Positions 1-7,952 of a stretch of DNA of 64,000 bases are shown here, in pieces. The DNA is taken from assembly GCF_038070315.1 (NCBI RefSeq), contig NZ_JBBPCC010000026.1, positions 52,613 through 116,612 of the forward strand. The letters run 5' to 3'. The DNA is from Paenibacillus_G filicis. GTDB taxonomy: Bacteria; Bacillota; Bacilli; Paenibacillales; NBRC-103111. A program made the position numbers and the translations under genes. Position 1 is the first letter of the stretch. Every line of letters begins with the position of its first letter. Under the pieces are notes generated by a model. The model worked only from the letters and a program-made list of their open reading frames with translations, was not told the DNA's origin and searched no databases.

Positions 1-150
1 GGGGTTCACAGCCATCTGGCCGTAATCCCCAGAAAACGATCTGTGGCCGTCTGAATCTGGCATCGCCACGTCTTCTTTACCGGTTGTGCGAGCGATGAAA
101 TTAAATTTTGCGTATTCGTGGATAATGAAATCGATACTAAAAATCATCAT
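1..150 (-). CDS. Partial unknown protein, runs off the left edge
   Basis: An uninterrupted minus-strand frame of 50 codons starts at tandem ATG codons (150 or 147) directly behind a GGGAGG ribosome site and continues past the window edge. The visible N-terminus reads MMIFSIDFIIHEYAKF and later contains GKEDVAMPDSDGH. I do not recognise the family. It lies downstream of the deacetylase gene in the same direction, but a hairpin separates them, so it is probably its own transcription unit. The good ribosome site supports a real gene; the short visible length limits certainty. Confidence 0.45.
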   Translation of the reverse strand, partial: MMIFSIDFIIHEYAKFNFIARTTGKEDVAMPDSDGHRSFSGDYGQMAVNP

Positions 151-164
151 CCTCCCATGAGTCA

Positions 165-204
165 CAAGAAGCACAGAGCGGTTCAGCCGCCTCTGTGCTT
201 CTTG
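165..204 (-). terminator. Hairpin after the polysaccharide deacetylase gene
   Basis: The arms CAAGAAGCACAGAG (165-178) and CTCTGTGCTTCTTG (191-204) are perfect inverted repeats around a short loop. The hairpin sits between the stop of the deacetylase and the start of the next minus-strand gene. There is no long T run, so it may be a weak intrinsic terminator. Confidence 0.6.
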
Positions 205-236
205 CCGTTGAAAGCTCCGCTTGAAGCTGCCTAACG

Positions 237-1355
237 CTACTTTTTCCCCTTCGTGACGCGGAGCAGCTCGGGCAGCGTGACGATCCGGTAGCCCTGGCCT
301 TGCAGCTTCTCGATGACCTTAGGCAGCGCCTGAACCGTACCGCTTAGATTCTGAGAGTGGCCTCCGCCAGAATGCTGAAGCACGATGGAGCCGGCTTTGG
401 CATGATCGAGAATGTTGCGCATGACTTGCGCCTCGCTCAGCTGCTTCCAGTCCAGCGAATCGACATTCCAGTTGACTACCAGATACCCGTGCTCCGAGGC
501 CCAGAGCAGCTGGCTTTCGCTAATTTCACCGTAAGGCGGTCGGATTAGCTTGGGCGTATAGCCGATGAGCGGATTCAGGATGGACTCGCTTCTGGTGATC
601 TGCTGCTGGAAGCTATCCTGTGACAGCTTGGTAAACAAAGGATGAGAATACGAATGATTGCCAATCACATGGCCTTCCTGCACAATCCGCTTTACGATGG
701 CCGGATGCTTCTCGGCCTGGGAGCCGATCAGGAAGAAGGTGGCGCGAATCTTATGAGCCTTTAGAACATCCAAGATTTGTGGCGTATACGTAGCGTCAGG
801 CGCATCGTCAAAGGTCAGCGCGATTTGCCGGTTGCTGGAGCGCCCATGGAGCAGCAGAAACTCCGGGTATTTCCGGGCCAGCTGGGACAAGGTCAGGCCC
901 TGGGACTTGGAGCTTTTCTGTGCGGCCTGCTTGATGCCCTTGGAAGCCGAAATCTTGGAGACCGATGCTTCCGGCTCTGGGACAGGAGCAGAAGGCGGCT
1001 CGGGAGACAGCGGAAGCTGAGCCGTCTCTGGGGTCTGCAGCGACTTGGCCCCTCCCCCGGCGGGCAGCGGAGGGCCGATCAGCGTGAGCGACTCTGATGC
1101 GGAGCTGGAGCGGCCTTTGGATTCACCTGTAGGAGGAGCCGGCTGGTGGGCGCTCGGCTGCTCAAGAGCGGAACCGGCTTGGCGCTCGTCAGGAACGGCT
1201 TGACTGCGTGACAATCGCTCTTCGAGTGGAGCAGCCGCTGCATCTGGAGAAGCGGGCAGAGGCGCTCCTGAAGGCGCGGGAAGGGATGTGCAGGCGGTAA
1301 GCAGCAGGCAGCCCGCGACGATGCAGGCCCAGCGCTTCAATGCTCGTGGCAACAA
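237..1355 (-). CDS. Polysaccharide deacetylase (NodB domain) lipoprotein
   Basis: Predicted cell-surface enzyme that removes acetyl groups from a polysaccharide, most likely a cell-wall glycan. The N-terminus is a lipoprotein signal with lipobox LTAC at about residues 19-22. Roughly residues 25-165 are low-complexity Pro/Ala/Ser-rich linker. The NodB homology domain fills about 175-365: the TFDDAP motif carries the catalytic and metal Asp pair, GNHSYSHP supplies the metal histidines, RPPYGE is the substrate-groove motif, and VLQHSGGG is the late catalytic His motif. The domain is complete. Substrate (peptidoglycan or other) cannot be told from sequence. It stands alone on the minus strand and is followed by a hairpin. 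Confidence 0.9.
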   Translation of the reverse strand: MLPRALKRWACIVAGCLLLTACTSLPAPSGAPLPASPDAAAAPLEERLSRSQAVPDERQAGSALEQPSAHQPAPPTGESKGRSSSASESLTLIGPPLPAGGGAKSLQTPETAQLPLSPEPPSAPVPEPEASVSKISASKGIKQAAQKSSKSQGLTLSQLARKYPEFLLLHGRSSNRQIALTFDDAPDATYTPQILDVLKAHKIRATFFLIGSQAEKHPAIVKRIVQEGHVIGNHSYSHPLFTKLSQDSFQQQITRSESILNPLIGYTPKLIRPPYGEISESQLLWASEHGYLVVNWNVDSLDWKQLSEAQVMRNILDHAKAGSIVLQHSGGGHSQNLSGTVQALPKVIEKLQGQGYRIVTLPELLRVTKGKK

Positions 1356-1418
1356 AAAAACTCCCCCATTCCTCCAGTGTTTTTCTTAGTGTGGAAGAGG
1401 AAGGGGAGTTTTATACGG

Positions 1419-2237
1419 TCACAAAATATGAAGTCCCTCCAAAATCATCTTGACCGCGATGATGACAAAGGAGATACGCAGCACCCAGAGGAGCTTGTCG
1501 CTGCTCAGCTTGCTGGCAATTTTGGCACCCAGCCAGCCGCCTATGATAGCGGTGGGCGCGAGGCAAATCATCATCCAGTAATCGACCTGGCCCAGCGAGA
1601 TCTTGGTGAACGTACCCATCAGGGAAGACAGCAGAATGACGAACATGGAAGTTGCCGTCGCGACATGGGGAGGAAACCGGAACAGCAGCACCATTGCCGG
1701 GACGAAAAGAGAGCCCCCGCCGATCCCGAATAGACCGGAGAGAAATCCGACCGCCAGACCGATCGTGAGCGCGGGCAGCAGGCTGTATCCGTACTCGTAA
1801 GTCTCGCCTTTACCATCGGTATAGGTACGGTTGACGCTCCACTGCACTTTGAGCGGCTTGATGTACCCTTTCACGATCAGCAGAATGGCCATCAGCAGCA
1901 TGAAGATACCGAAGCTGAGCTGGAACGAATCGGCATTGACAAACTGGGTCACATAAGAGCCGAGCATCGCTCCTGGAGCGCAGGTGATGATGAACAGCCA
2001 GCCGCTCTTGAAGTCTACGCGCTTCTGCTTGACGAAGGTCAAGGTCGAGGACAGAGCCGTAAAGATCAGGACGGCCAGCGACGTGCCGACTGCGGTGGAG
2101 ACAGATATCGTCTGTCCCACGAATAAAGGACCGAGATAGACAAGCGCCGGCACAATAATGACGCCTCCGCCCAATCCGACTAGGCTGCCGAAGGTGGCAG
2201 CGAACAGACCGACTGCCGTGAAAAATAAAATGCTCAT
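1419..2237 (-). CDS. TauE/SafE-family membrane permease
   Basis: Integral membrane protein of the TauE/SafE (DUF81) family, which moves small anions such as sulfite, sulfonates or related organic anions. About eight hydrophobic segments are visible in two repeated halves. Each half begins with a glycine-rich signature: FGSLVGLGGGVIIVPAL near residue 17 and GFLSGLFGIGGGSLFVPAM near residue 170. I place the start at the internal ATG (2237), which has a GAAGAAGG ribosome site; an upstream in-frame TTG would add eight residues without a ribosome site. Neighbours give no substrate clue. Confidence 0.88.
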   Translation of the reverse strand: MSILFFTAVGLFAATFGSLVGLGGGVIIVPALVYLGPLFVGQTISVSTAVGTSLAVLIFTALSSTLTFVKQKRVDFKSGWLFIITCAPGAMLGSYVTQFVNADSFQLSFGIFMLLMAILLIVKGYIKPLKVQWSVNRTYTDGKGETYEYGYSLLPALTIGLAVGFLSGLFGIGGGSLFVPAMVLLFRFPPHVATATSMFVILLSSLMGTFTKISLGQVDYWMMICLAPTAIIGGWLGAKIASKLSSDKLLWVLRISFVIIAVKMILEGLHIL

Positions 2238-2301
2238 GAGGTTAACCTTCTTCCTGGTCAATAATTCACTAACCTAAATATTAACACAGGAACGGTCAAG
2301 A

Positions 2302-3285
2302 TCAATGCTGGAGCTCTAGAATATCGTTCAATAGCAGTTTATGAGGCAAGTAATGGCTGGATTGGATGAAGCGGATTGTGCGGGTTTTTGCCCGCATGAC
2401 GATGGAATGTGTATCGGCACGATGGTCCGGCGTATACCGGACGCCGCTGAGAAATTCGCCGGGTGTAATGCCTGTCGCCGCGAAAATCACATCACCGGTA
2501 CCGACCATATCGTCCATGCTGAGCAGCCTGGACGGATCATGGATGCCCATGGCCTGGCAGCGTGCCAGTTCGTCCTCATCCGCCGGCAGCAGCTTGCCGA
2601 GCAGCTCGCCCCCCAGGCAGCGCAGCGCAGCGGCGGCTAATACGCCCTCGGGGGCGCCTCCTGACCCTACATACAGGTCGATGCCCGACTCGGACAAAGC
2701 GGGGGCCATGGCGCCGGCCACATCGCCATCGCTCAGGAGCTTGATCCGGACCCCGACGCGGCGCAAGGTCTCGATCTGTTCGCGGTGCCGGTCCCGGTCT
2801 AGGATCATGACCGTCAAGTTGCGGAGCGGCTTATCCAGGATAGCGGCCGCCTTATGGAGCGTTGTCTCCAGCGGATCGTCCAAGCTTAGCTTGCCGGTCA
2901 GGGCTGGGCCAACGGCGAGCTTTTCCATATACATATCGGGCGCATGCAGGAGTTGACCCTTGCCGGCTATCGCGATGACGGCCAGCGCATTGTTGAGCCC
3001 CTTGGCAACCAGCTCGGTGCCCTCCAGCGGATCGACGGCTACATCTACCTCAGGCCCCTGGCCGTTGCCGACGGCTTCTCCTATGTATAGCATGGGCGCT
3101 TCGTCCATCTCGCCTTCTCCGATCACGACCGTGCCTCTCACGGAAACAGAGTCGAACATCGCTCTCATCGCCGCGGTAGCCGCTCCATCCGCCTGATGCT
3201 TGTCTCCGCGGCCCATCCAGGCGGCTGCCGACAAGGCGGCCAGCTCCGTCACTCTGACGATCTCCAGTGCCAGTTCCCGTTCCAT
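2302..3285 (-). CDS. glpX: Class II fructose-1,6-bisphosphatase
   Basis: Hydrolyses fructose 1,6-bisphosphate to fructose 6-phosphate, the one-way step of gluconeogenesis. The 327 residues match the GlpX family along the whole length: the N-terminal ALEIVRVTELAALSAAAWMGRGDK block, the metal site GEGEMDEAP, the DPLEGTELVAKG motif, and VGSGGAPEGVLAAAAL in the middle. A GAGGAG ribosome site precedes the ATG. It is divergent from ccpN, the gluconeogenesis repressor, which suggests a functional cluster for switching carbon flow direction. Confidence 0.95.
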   Translation of the reverse strand: MERELALEIVRVTELAALSAAAWMGRGDKHQADGAATAAMRAMFDSVSVRGTVVIGEGEMDEAPMLYIGEAVGNGQGPEVDVAVDPLEGTELVAKGLNNALAVIAIAGKGQLLHAPDMYMEKLAVGPALTGKLSLDDPLETTLHKAAAILDKPLRNLTVMILDRDRHREQIETLRRVGVRIKLLSDGDVAGAMAPALSESGIDLYVGSGGAPEGVLAAAALRCLGGELLGKLLPADEDELARCQAMGIHDPSRLLSMDDMVGTGDVIFAATGITPGEFLSGVRYTPDHRADTHSIVMRAKTRTIRFIQSSHYLPHKLLLNDILELQH

Positions 3286-3495
3286 CGATCCCCACTCCTC
3301 GCATCTATATAATTGGTTCTATTAATCTTAATATAGTATACTTAATAAGTAATTAATGCGCAATATATGAAATATGATTATATTTATGACCTAATAATTC
3401 GAATTCTTACGTATGAAAGAAACGCTTCTATGAGAAAAGGACTGTTTTTGGTACAATTGAATAGGATGAAGCGGCCTCAAGTTAGCCGCTGCAGG

Positions 3496-4161
3496 ATGAG
3501 GGGGGAACCGGTCATCGAACTGACTGCGCGCCAATTACAGATTGTAGAGCTAGTGAAAGCCCATGCGCCGATTACCGGCGAACAAATAGCAGAGCAGCTC
3601 GGCCTCAGCAGGCCGACCTTGCGATCCGATCTGGCGCTGCTCGTCATGCTGGGACTGATCGATGCCAAGCCCAAGGTAGGATATACGGCTGGGTCGTCGG
3701 TCAATACCGGAACCCATGTATCGCGCAAGCTGCTGGCACTGAAAATCCGCGATGTACAATCCATCCCGGTCGTGGTGGGGGAACAGGCATCCGTTCATGA
3801 CGCGGTCGTTTCCCTGTTCATGGAGAATGTCGGCAGCCTGATCGTGATCGGGGAAGACGGCTGTCTGTCCGGGGTTATCTCCCGCAAGGATCTGTTGAAG
3901 TTCACTTTGGGCAATACGAATGCCGCCTCCATGCCGGTCAGTATGGTCATGACCCGGGAGCCGAATGTGATTCATGTATCGCCCGATGAGTCGGTCATCG
4001 ATGCGGCTCATAAGATGATCAATCACCAGGTGGACAGTCTTCCCGTCGTCGTTCCCGCCAAAGCCGAGCATGTCGGAGGACGGACACGCTGGGAAGTCGT
4101 CGGACGGATTACGAAGACGATTATGACGCAGCTTCTGCTCGATCTGGCTATAGATCGGTAA
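3496..4161 (+). CDS. ccpN: CcpN-type repressor of gluconeogenic genes (HTH plus CBS pair)
   Basis: Transcription repressor of the CcpN (YqzB) family, known in Bacillus subtilis to repress gapB and pckA during glycolysis. An N-terminal winged helix (about 10-65: QLQIVELVKAHAPITGEQIA then LSRPTLRSDLALL) is followed by two CBS domains (about 85-145 and 150-215) that bind adenine nucleotides. The start is uncertain. The ATG used here (3496) gives a 221-residue protein of family length but has no good ribosome site. A strong purine tract (3498-3505) lies just inside it, before GTC and ATC codons. An upstream frame extends to 3367 but is not conserved-looking. The next gene, yqfL, follows after 35 bases, as in Bacillus. 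Confidence 0.9.
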   Translation: MRGEPVIELTARQLQIVELVKAHAPITGEQIAEQLGLSRPTLRSDLALLVMLGLIDAKPKVGYTAGSSVNTGTHVSRKLLALKIRDVQSIPVVVGEQASVHDAVVSLFMENVGSLIVIGEDGCLSGVISRKDLLKFTLGNTNAASMPVSMVMTREPNVIHVSPDESVIDAAHKMINHQVDSLPVVVPAKAEHVGGRTRWEVVGRITKTIMTQLLLDLAIDR

Positions 4162-4196
4162 ACGACATCGATTCGGATAGTAAGGAGAAGAACCGA

Positions 4197-5003
4197 ATGA
4201 AAGAAGATAGGCACTACCAGATTACCATATGCTCCGATTCCGTCGGAGAAACCGCTGAGGCGGTCGTCAAGGCTACGATCCGTCAATTCGATGCCCATCA
4301 GGTCACGACCAAGCGGATCGGCCATATTAAATCAGAGGATGAAATCCGCTCCATCGTGGAGTCTGCCGCGCAGCGGGGCGGATTTATCGCGTATACGCTA
4401 GTCCAGCCGGAGCTGCGGGAGACGATGAAGGAAGAGGCGGTGAGGCTGGGCGTACGGGCTGTCGATATTATGGGCCCGATGATGGAGGCTTTCGTCGATA
4501 CGTTCAATGATGCACCTAAGCGCGAGCCGGGGCTGCTGCACCGGCTGGATGAAGATTATTTCCGCCGCGTCGAGGCGGTGGAGTTCGCGGTGAAATGCGA
4601 CGACGGGCGCGACACGAGCTCGCTGCTGAAGGCGAGCCTGGTGCTAATCGGCGTATCGAGGACATCCAAGACGCCGCTGAGCATCTTTCTGGCGCACAAG
4701 GGGATCAAGGTGTCCAATCTGCCGCTTGTGCCGGAAGTGAAGCCTCCCCGCGAGCTGTTCCTCGTTCCGAGCAACCGGATCGTTGGCTTGACGATGGATG
4801 CGGAGAAGCTCTTCAAAATCCGTACGGAGCGGCTCAAGGCCGTTGGACTGCCGTTCGGAGCCAAGTACGCGACGATGGAGCGGATCGAGGAAGAGCTGAA
4901 CTATGCGCAATCGCTGATGAAGCAGGTCGGGGCTCTGATCATCAATGTGACCGATAAAGCGATCGAGGAAACTGCGGGCATCATCATGGGCGATCTCCGC
5001 TAA
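4197..5003 (+). CDS. yqfL: Pyruvate phosphate dikinase / PEP synthase regulatory kinase-phosphorylase (DUF299)
   Basis: Bifunctional regulator that phosphorylates and dephosphorylates a threonine of pyruvate,phosphate dikinase or PEP synthase, using ADP as phosphoryl donor (family knowledge). The 268 residues contain the family N-terminus ITICSDSVGETAE, the central KRIGHIKSEDE block and the P-loop-like GVSRTSKTPLSIFLA near residue 152. A TAAGGAG ribosome site precedes the ATG. It lies 35 bases after ccpN and is probably co-transcribed; in B. subtilis the homologue is needed for CcpN activity. The target dikinase is not in this window. Confidence 0.93.
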   Translation: MKEDRHYQITICSDSVGETAEAVVKATIRQFDAHQVTTKRIGHIKSEDEIRSIVESAAQRGGFIAYTLVQPELRETMKEEAVRLGVRAVDIMGPMMEAFVDTFNDAPKREPGLLHRLDEDYFRRVEAVEFAVKCDDGRDTSSLLKASLVLIGVSRTSKTPLSIFLAHKGIKVSNLPLVPEVKPPRELFLVPSNRIVGLTMDAEKLFKIRTERLKAVGLPFGAKYATMERIEEELNYAQSLMKQVGALIINVTDKAIEETAGIIMGDLR

Positions 5004-5039
5004 CGACAGCTTAAGACCATCCAGTGGAGGTGAACGGAA

Positions 5040-6047
5040 GTGACGCAGGTACTGACAGATCGATTCGGACGTATTCACGACTATCTCCGCATTTCCGTCA
5101 CGGACCGCTGCAATCTGCGCTGTGTGTACTGCATGCCGGAGGAAGGCATGGTGTTTGAGCCGGAGGACAAGATGCTGTCTTTCGATGAAATTTATGAGGT
5201 CGTGCGCGTGCTCGCCGGTTATGGGGTAAGGAAAATTCGCCTGACGGGCGGGGAGCCGCTAGTGCGCCGTCACTTGGAGACTCTGGTCGGTAGGCTGCAC
5301 AGCATCCGGGGAATCGATGATATTGCGTTGACGACCAACGGTATTCATTTCGCGTCACGGGCGGAAGCGTTCCGGGAGGCGGGACTGACGCGGATCAACT
5401 TCAGTCTGGACTCGCTTCGTGAAGACCGCTTCCGGTTGATTACGCGAGGCGGAGATGTGAACCGCGTTCTGCAGTCCTTGGAGGCAGCCAGACGCGTGGG
5501 GCTCGATCCGATCAAGCTGAACGTCGTCCTGATGCGAGGCATGAATGACGATGAGATCGAGGATTTCCTTCGGCTGAGTATGGAAGAGGAGCTGCATGTC
5601 CGGTTCATCGAATACATGCCGATCGGACATGACGATCATGGCTGGAAGTCGAGGTATCTCCCGCTGGGCGAGGTACTGAGGCGGTGCGAGGCGAAGGGCT
5701 GGGCAGCTCAGGAGCTGGATCAGGAGGTTCGGGGGAACGGGCCGTCTAAGAATTACCGAATCGCCGGTGCGGCAGGCTCCTTTGGCCTGATCCATCCGGT
5801 CAGCGATCACTTCTGCCAGACCTGCAACCGGCTGCGCCTGACGGCGGACGGCAATATCAAGCCATGCTTGTATTGGTCGGATGAGTTCAACGTGCGCAGC
5901 GTGATCGGGGATGACCGCAAGCTGGCCGAGCTGTTCTTCCGCGCGCTCGATGTGAAGCCGGAAAGCCATGAAATGGCCAAAGCGCTGGAGAACGAACGGC
6001 AGAGCCACACGCCGACGGAGCGAAGGATGTCGCAGATCGGCGGATAA
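5040..6047 (+). CDS. moaA: GTP 3',8-cyclase of molybdenum cofactor synthesis
   Basis: Radical-SAM enzyme for the first step of molybdopterin synthesis, converting GTP to 3',8-cyclo-7,8-dihydro-GTP. The N-terminal cluster motif CNLRCVYC (CxxxCxxC) is near residue 22, and the SAM-binding TGGEPLVRR is near 68. The second cluster is formed by CQTCNRLRLTADG and the later Cys in IKPCLY (about 258-280). The protein ends in Gly-Gly, typical of MoaA and needed for activity. The start is GTG with a GGAGGTGA ribosome site. Other moa genes are not in the window; a strong terminator follows. Confidence 0.96.
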   Translation: MTQVLTDRFGRIHDYLRISVTDRCNLRCVYCMPEEGMVFEPEDKMLSFDEIYEVVRVLAGYGVRKIRLTGGEPLVRRHLETLVGRLHSIRGIDDIALTTNGIHFASRAEAFREAGLTRINFSLDSLREDRFRLITRGGDVNRVLQSLEAARRVGLDPIKLNVVLMRGMNDDEIEDFLRLSMEEELHVRFIEYMPIGHDDHGWKSRYLPLGEVLRRCEAKGWAAQELDQEVRGNGPSKNYRIAGAAGSFGLIHPVSDHFCQTCNRLRLTADGNIKPCLYWSDEFNVRSVIGDDRKLAELFFRALDVKPESHEMAKALENERQSHTPTERRMSQIGG

Positions 6048-6060
6048 CTCTAACTAAAAA

Positions 6061-6097
6061 ACGGGATCTGCTCCGAGGAGCAGATCCCGTTTTTTTA
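6061..6097 (+). terminator. Rho-independent terminator after moaA
   Basis: A near-perfect stem (ACGGGATCTGCTC with GAGCAGATCCCGT) has a CGAG loop and is followed by seven T residues. It can also serve the minus-strand micropeptide gene, because A residues precede the stem on the plus strand. Confidence 0.92.
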
Positions 6098-6110
6098 TGA
6101 CTTGGGGCTG

Positions 6111-6203
6111 TTAGATAAGGAACGTCCGGGAAATGATAACCAGCAGGATAAACAGTACCAGGATAACCCCAGCCGAGGTGTGAAATCCGCCAACTGCGCT
6201 CAT
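6111..6203 (-). CDS. YjcZ-family sporulation micropeptide (30 aa)
   Basis: A 30-residue peptide, MSAVGGFHTSAGVILVLF followed by ILLVIISRTFLI. It starts with an ATG behind an AAAGGGGG ribosome site. The glycine-containing start and single hydrophobic helix match the tiny YjcZ-type proteins found in many copies in Bacillales and linked to sporulation. It is too short for ordinary gene finders. The stop is 13 bases from the shared terminator with moaA. Confidence 0.8.
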   Translation of the reverse strand: MSAVGGFHTSAGVILVLFILLVIISRTFLI

Positions 6204-6290
6204 GTGAATCCCCCTTTCAGAAGACTTCATACTACCATATGAGCCTTAGTTATAAACGGTCCGGACGTTCACCCGTTATCAGACAAAAAA

Positions 6291-6318
6291 TATCCGCCCT
6301 CCACCAGGAGGACGGACG
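6291..6318 (-). terminator. Terminator after the NlpC/P60 hydrolase gene
   Basis: Arms TCCGCCCTCC (6293-6302) and GGAGGACGGA (6307-6316) pair with one mismatch around an ACCA loop. On the minus strand the stem is followed by a T-rich run (complement of 6283-6292). It lies about 40 bases after the stop of the minus-strand cell-wall hydrolase gene. Confidence 0.8.
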
Positions 6319-6353
6319 AATAAGAGGAGATATATGAAGGTTGAATAACCAAA

Positions 6354-7568
6354 TTAATGGGTGCTTCCCCCGAAGAGCAAGCGGTATTCCCACGCATTGC
6401 CCTCGATGGAATCGATCCGTACACCGCCCGATTCTACGGAATACGTATGCAGCACCTGGCCATTGCCCAGATAAATACCCACATGGGTAACGGCAGCCTT
6501 AGACTTATCGATGCCGGTATAATCAGCTGCTTTGGAGCCCTTGTAGGACATGAAGAATAGCAGGTCGCCGCGCTTCAACTTGCGCCAGTCCGTAGACGTC
6601 TTGCCGACGGATTTCACATAAGAGGCCTGGGTGCGGGAATCGCCGGGAAGCTGCTGCTGGATACCGTCGATGAATGCCTGACGGACGAAATCCGAGCAAT
6701 CGAAGGTGCTGGTATCATAACGGCTGGAGCCGAATTCGTATGGTGTGCCCAGGTAACGCATACCCGCCTGGATGACTTTCTCGGCAGCAATAGTGGGATC
6801 GAGCTGCTTATAAGGCTCTACGAAGGTCGTGCTTATGTAAGCGGAGCTTGTGCTGACATAGCCGACGACGCCGTTACGGTCCTCGACGCTGTACCAGTAC
6901 TCGTTGTACTTATTCAGCACGGCTACCTTCTCTCCCGCAGACAGATAACGGATTCGGGAAGCATCTGTGCCGGGAGCCGTCCGGAATGAAACGGATTTGA
7001 CTACTGTTGCGTTGGGCGGAGACTGGAAATGCTCTTCTTCCGGTTCTTCCTGTGTAGGAGGACTCTGTACATCTGACGGTTCTATGTATTGAGAATCGGT
7101 ACTGACGTAGCCTATGGCGTCATGGGCATCCATAACACGGTACCAGAAGCTGTTCACCTTCTCCAGGATCAGGACCTTCTCACCTTCCTTGAGGTAACGG
7201 ATCCGTGAGCTGCCTGTAGAAGGTCCGGTACGAAATGAAACCGAGCTTATGATCTTCGCGTTAGGTGCGGCCGGGACTTGGACCTGTACGTTCTGAACGT
7301 AGGTTGACGAGGAGGATACATAGCCGGCTTGTCCGGAAGCATCGCGCGCGTACAGCCAGCTGCTGTTCGGAATGCTTATAAGATCCAGTAGTTCTCCGGC
7401 TTTCAACAGACGTATTTTTTGACTATCTGTCGAAGGCTGATTGCGGAAGTTTACGCCCTGCACGACCTTGATCTTGGCTGCTTCCGTATAAAAGGCCAAA
7501 GCTTGAAAGGGTATGGCGGTTGCTGAGACGACTGCGCTGAGCATGATGGCCAGCAGCTTTTTTTTCAT
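6354..7568 (-). CDS. Secreted NlpC/P60 (C40) peptidase with three SH3b domains
   Basis: Predicted secreted cell-wall endopeptidase that cuts peptide stems of peptidoglycan. The signal peptide MKKKLLAIMLSAVVSATAIP ends near residue 26. Three bacterial SH3 repeats follow (about 30-90, 100-160 and 190-245); each carries the pattern V.FR..PST/GT-S-RIR-L-GE and ends with GYVS, and a Pro/Glu-rich linker precedes the third. The catalytic domain (about 265-404) shows the Cys motif FDCSDFVRQ, the His motif THVGIYLG and a distal VLHTYS. I start at 7568, which has a CAGGAGGC ribosome site, rather than at the upstream ATG at 7598. It is a single-gene unit. Confidence 0.92.
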   Translation of the reverse strand: MKKKLLAIMLSAVVSATAIPFQALAFYTEAAKIKVVQGVNFRNQPSTDSQKIRLLKAGELLDLISIPNSSWLYARDASGQAGYVSSSSTYVQNVQVQVPAAPNAKIISSVSFRTGPSTGSSRIRYLKEGEKVLILEKVNSFWYRVMDAHDAIGYVSTDSQYIEPSDVQSPPTQEEPEEEHFQSPPNATVVKSVSFRTAPGTDASRIRYLSAGEKVAVLNKYNEYWYSVEDRNGVVGYVSTSSAYISTTFVEPYKQLDPTIAAEKVIQAGMRYLGTPYEFGSSRYDTSTFDCSDFVRQAFIDGIQQQLPGDSRTQASYVKSVGKTSTDWRKLKRGDLLFFMSYKGSKAADYTGIDKSKAAVTHVGIYLGNGQVLHTYSVESGGVRIDSIEGNAWEYRLLFGGSTH

Positions 7569-7952
7569 GAATACCGAGCCTCCTGAATGAGTGTTCATGC
7601 ATCCAAAATATACCTTGCTACAGGTTCATGATAGCATAGCTGTTTTCCGAAGATTAGCGGTAATACTTTACAGGTCCTGGTCTCTGGGGTTGGCCGAACT
7701 GGTCGAAAAGGAGCTTGTATATCTGAAAGCCTTTCACGTCTAAGCATGTAAAGGGTACTAAGCTTTATTTGTAATTCAATCTCCTGGTGTAAATATTGGA
7801 AATAAACGAATCGAAGTTCTGGGTCCGATAATAAAATAGTCTGATAGTCACGGTCGTAAAATCCAAATGATAGAAATACCTGTTCAGGTAGGGTACAATA
7901 ATTGGATAACTGCTGCCAATCATTAGGATGAAGAAGGACGGGGTGTGACAGG
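7569..7952. other. Non-coding spacer with divergent promoters
   Basis: The 384 bases between two divergent genes contain no convincing open frame. The right part has a likely promoter ending in TACAAT (near 7897) that would serve the Eis-like gene. A small inverted repeat, CTTTCACG...CATGTAAAG, near 7732-7756 has no clear role. No riboswitch-like fold was recognised. Confidence 0.5.

Noticed and set aside
4990..5040. A molybdenum-cofactor riboswitch before moaA
   Set aside because: Only 36 bases separate yqfL from moaA, too short for a Moco aptamer, and no characteristic fold is visible.
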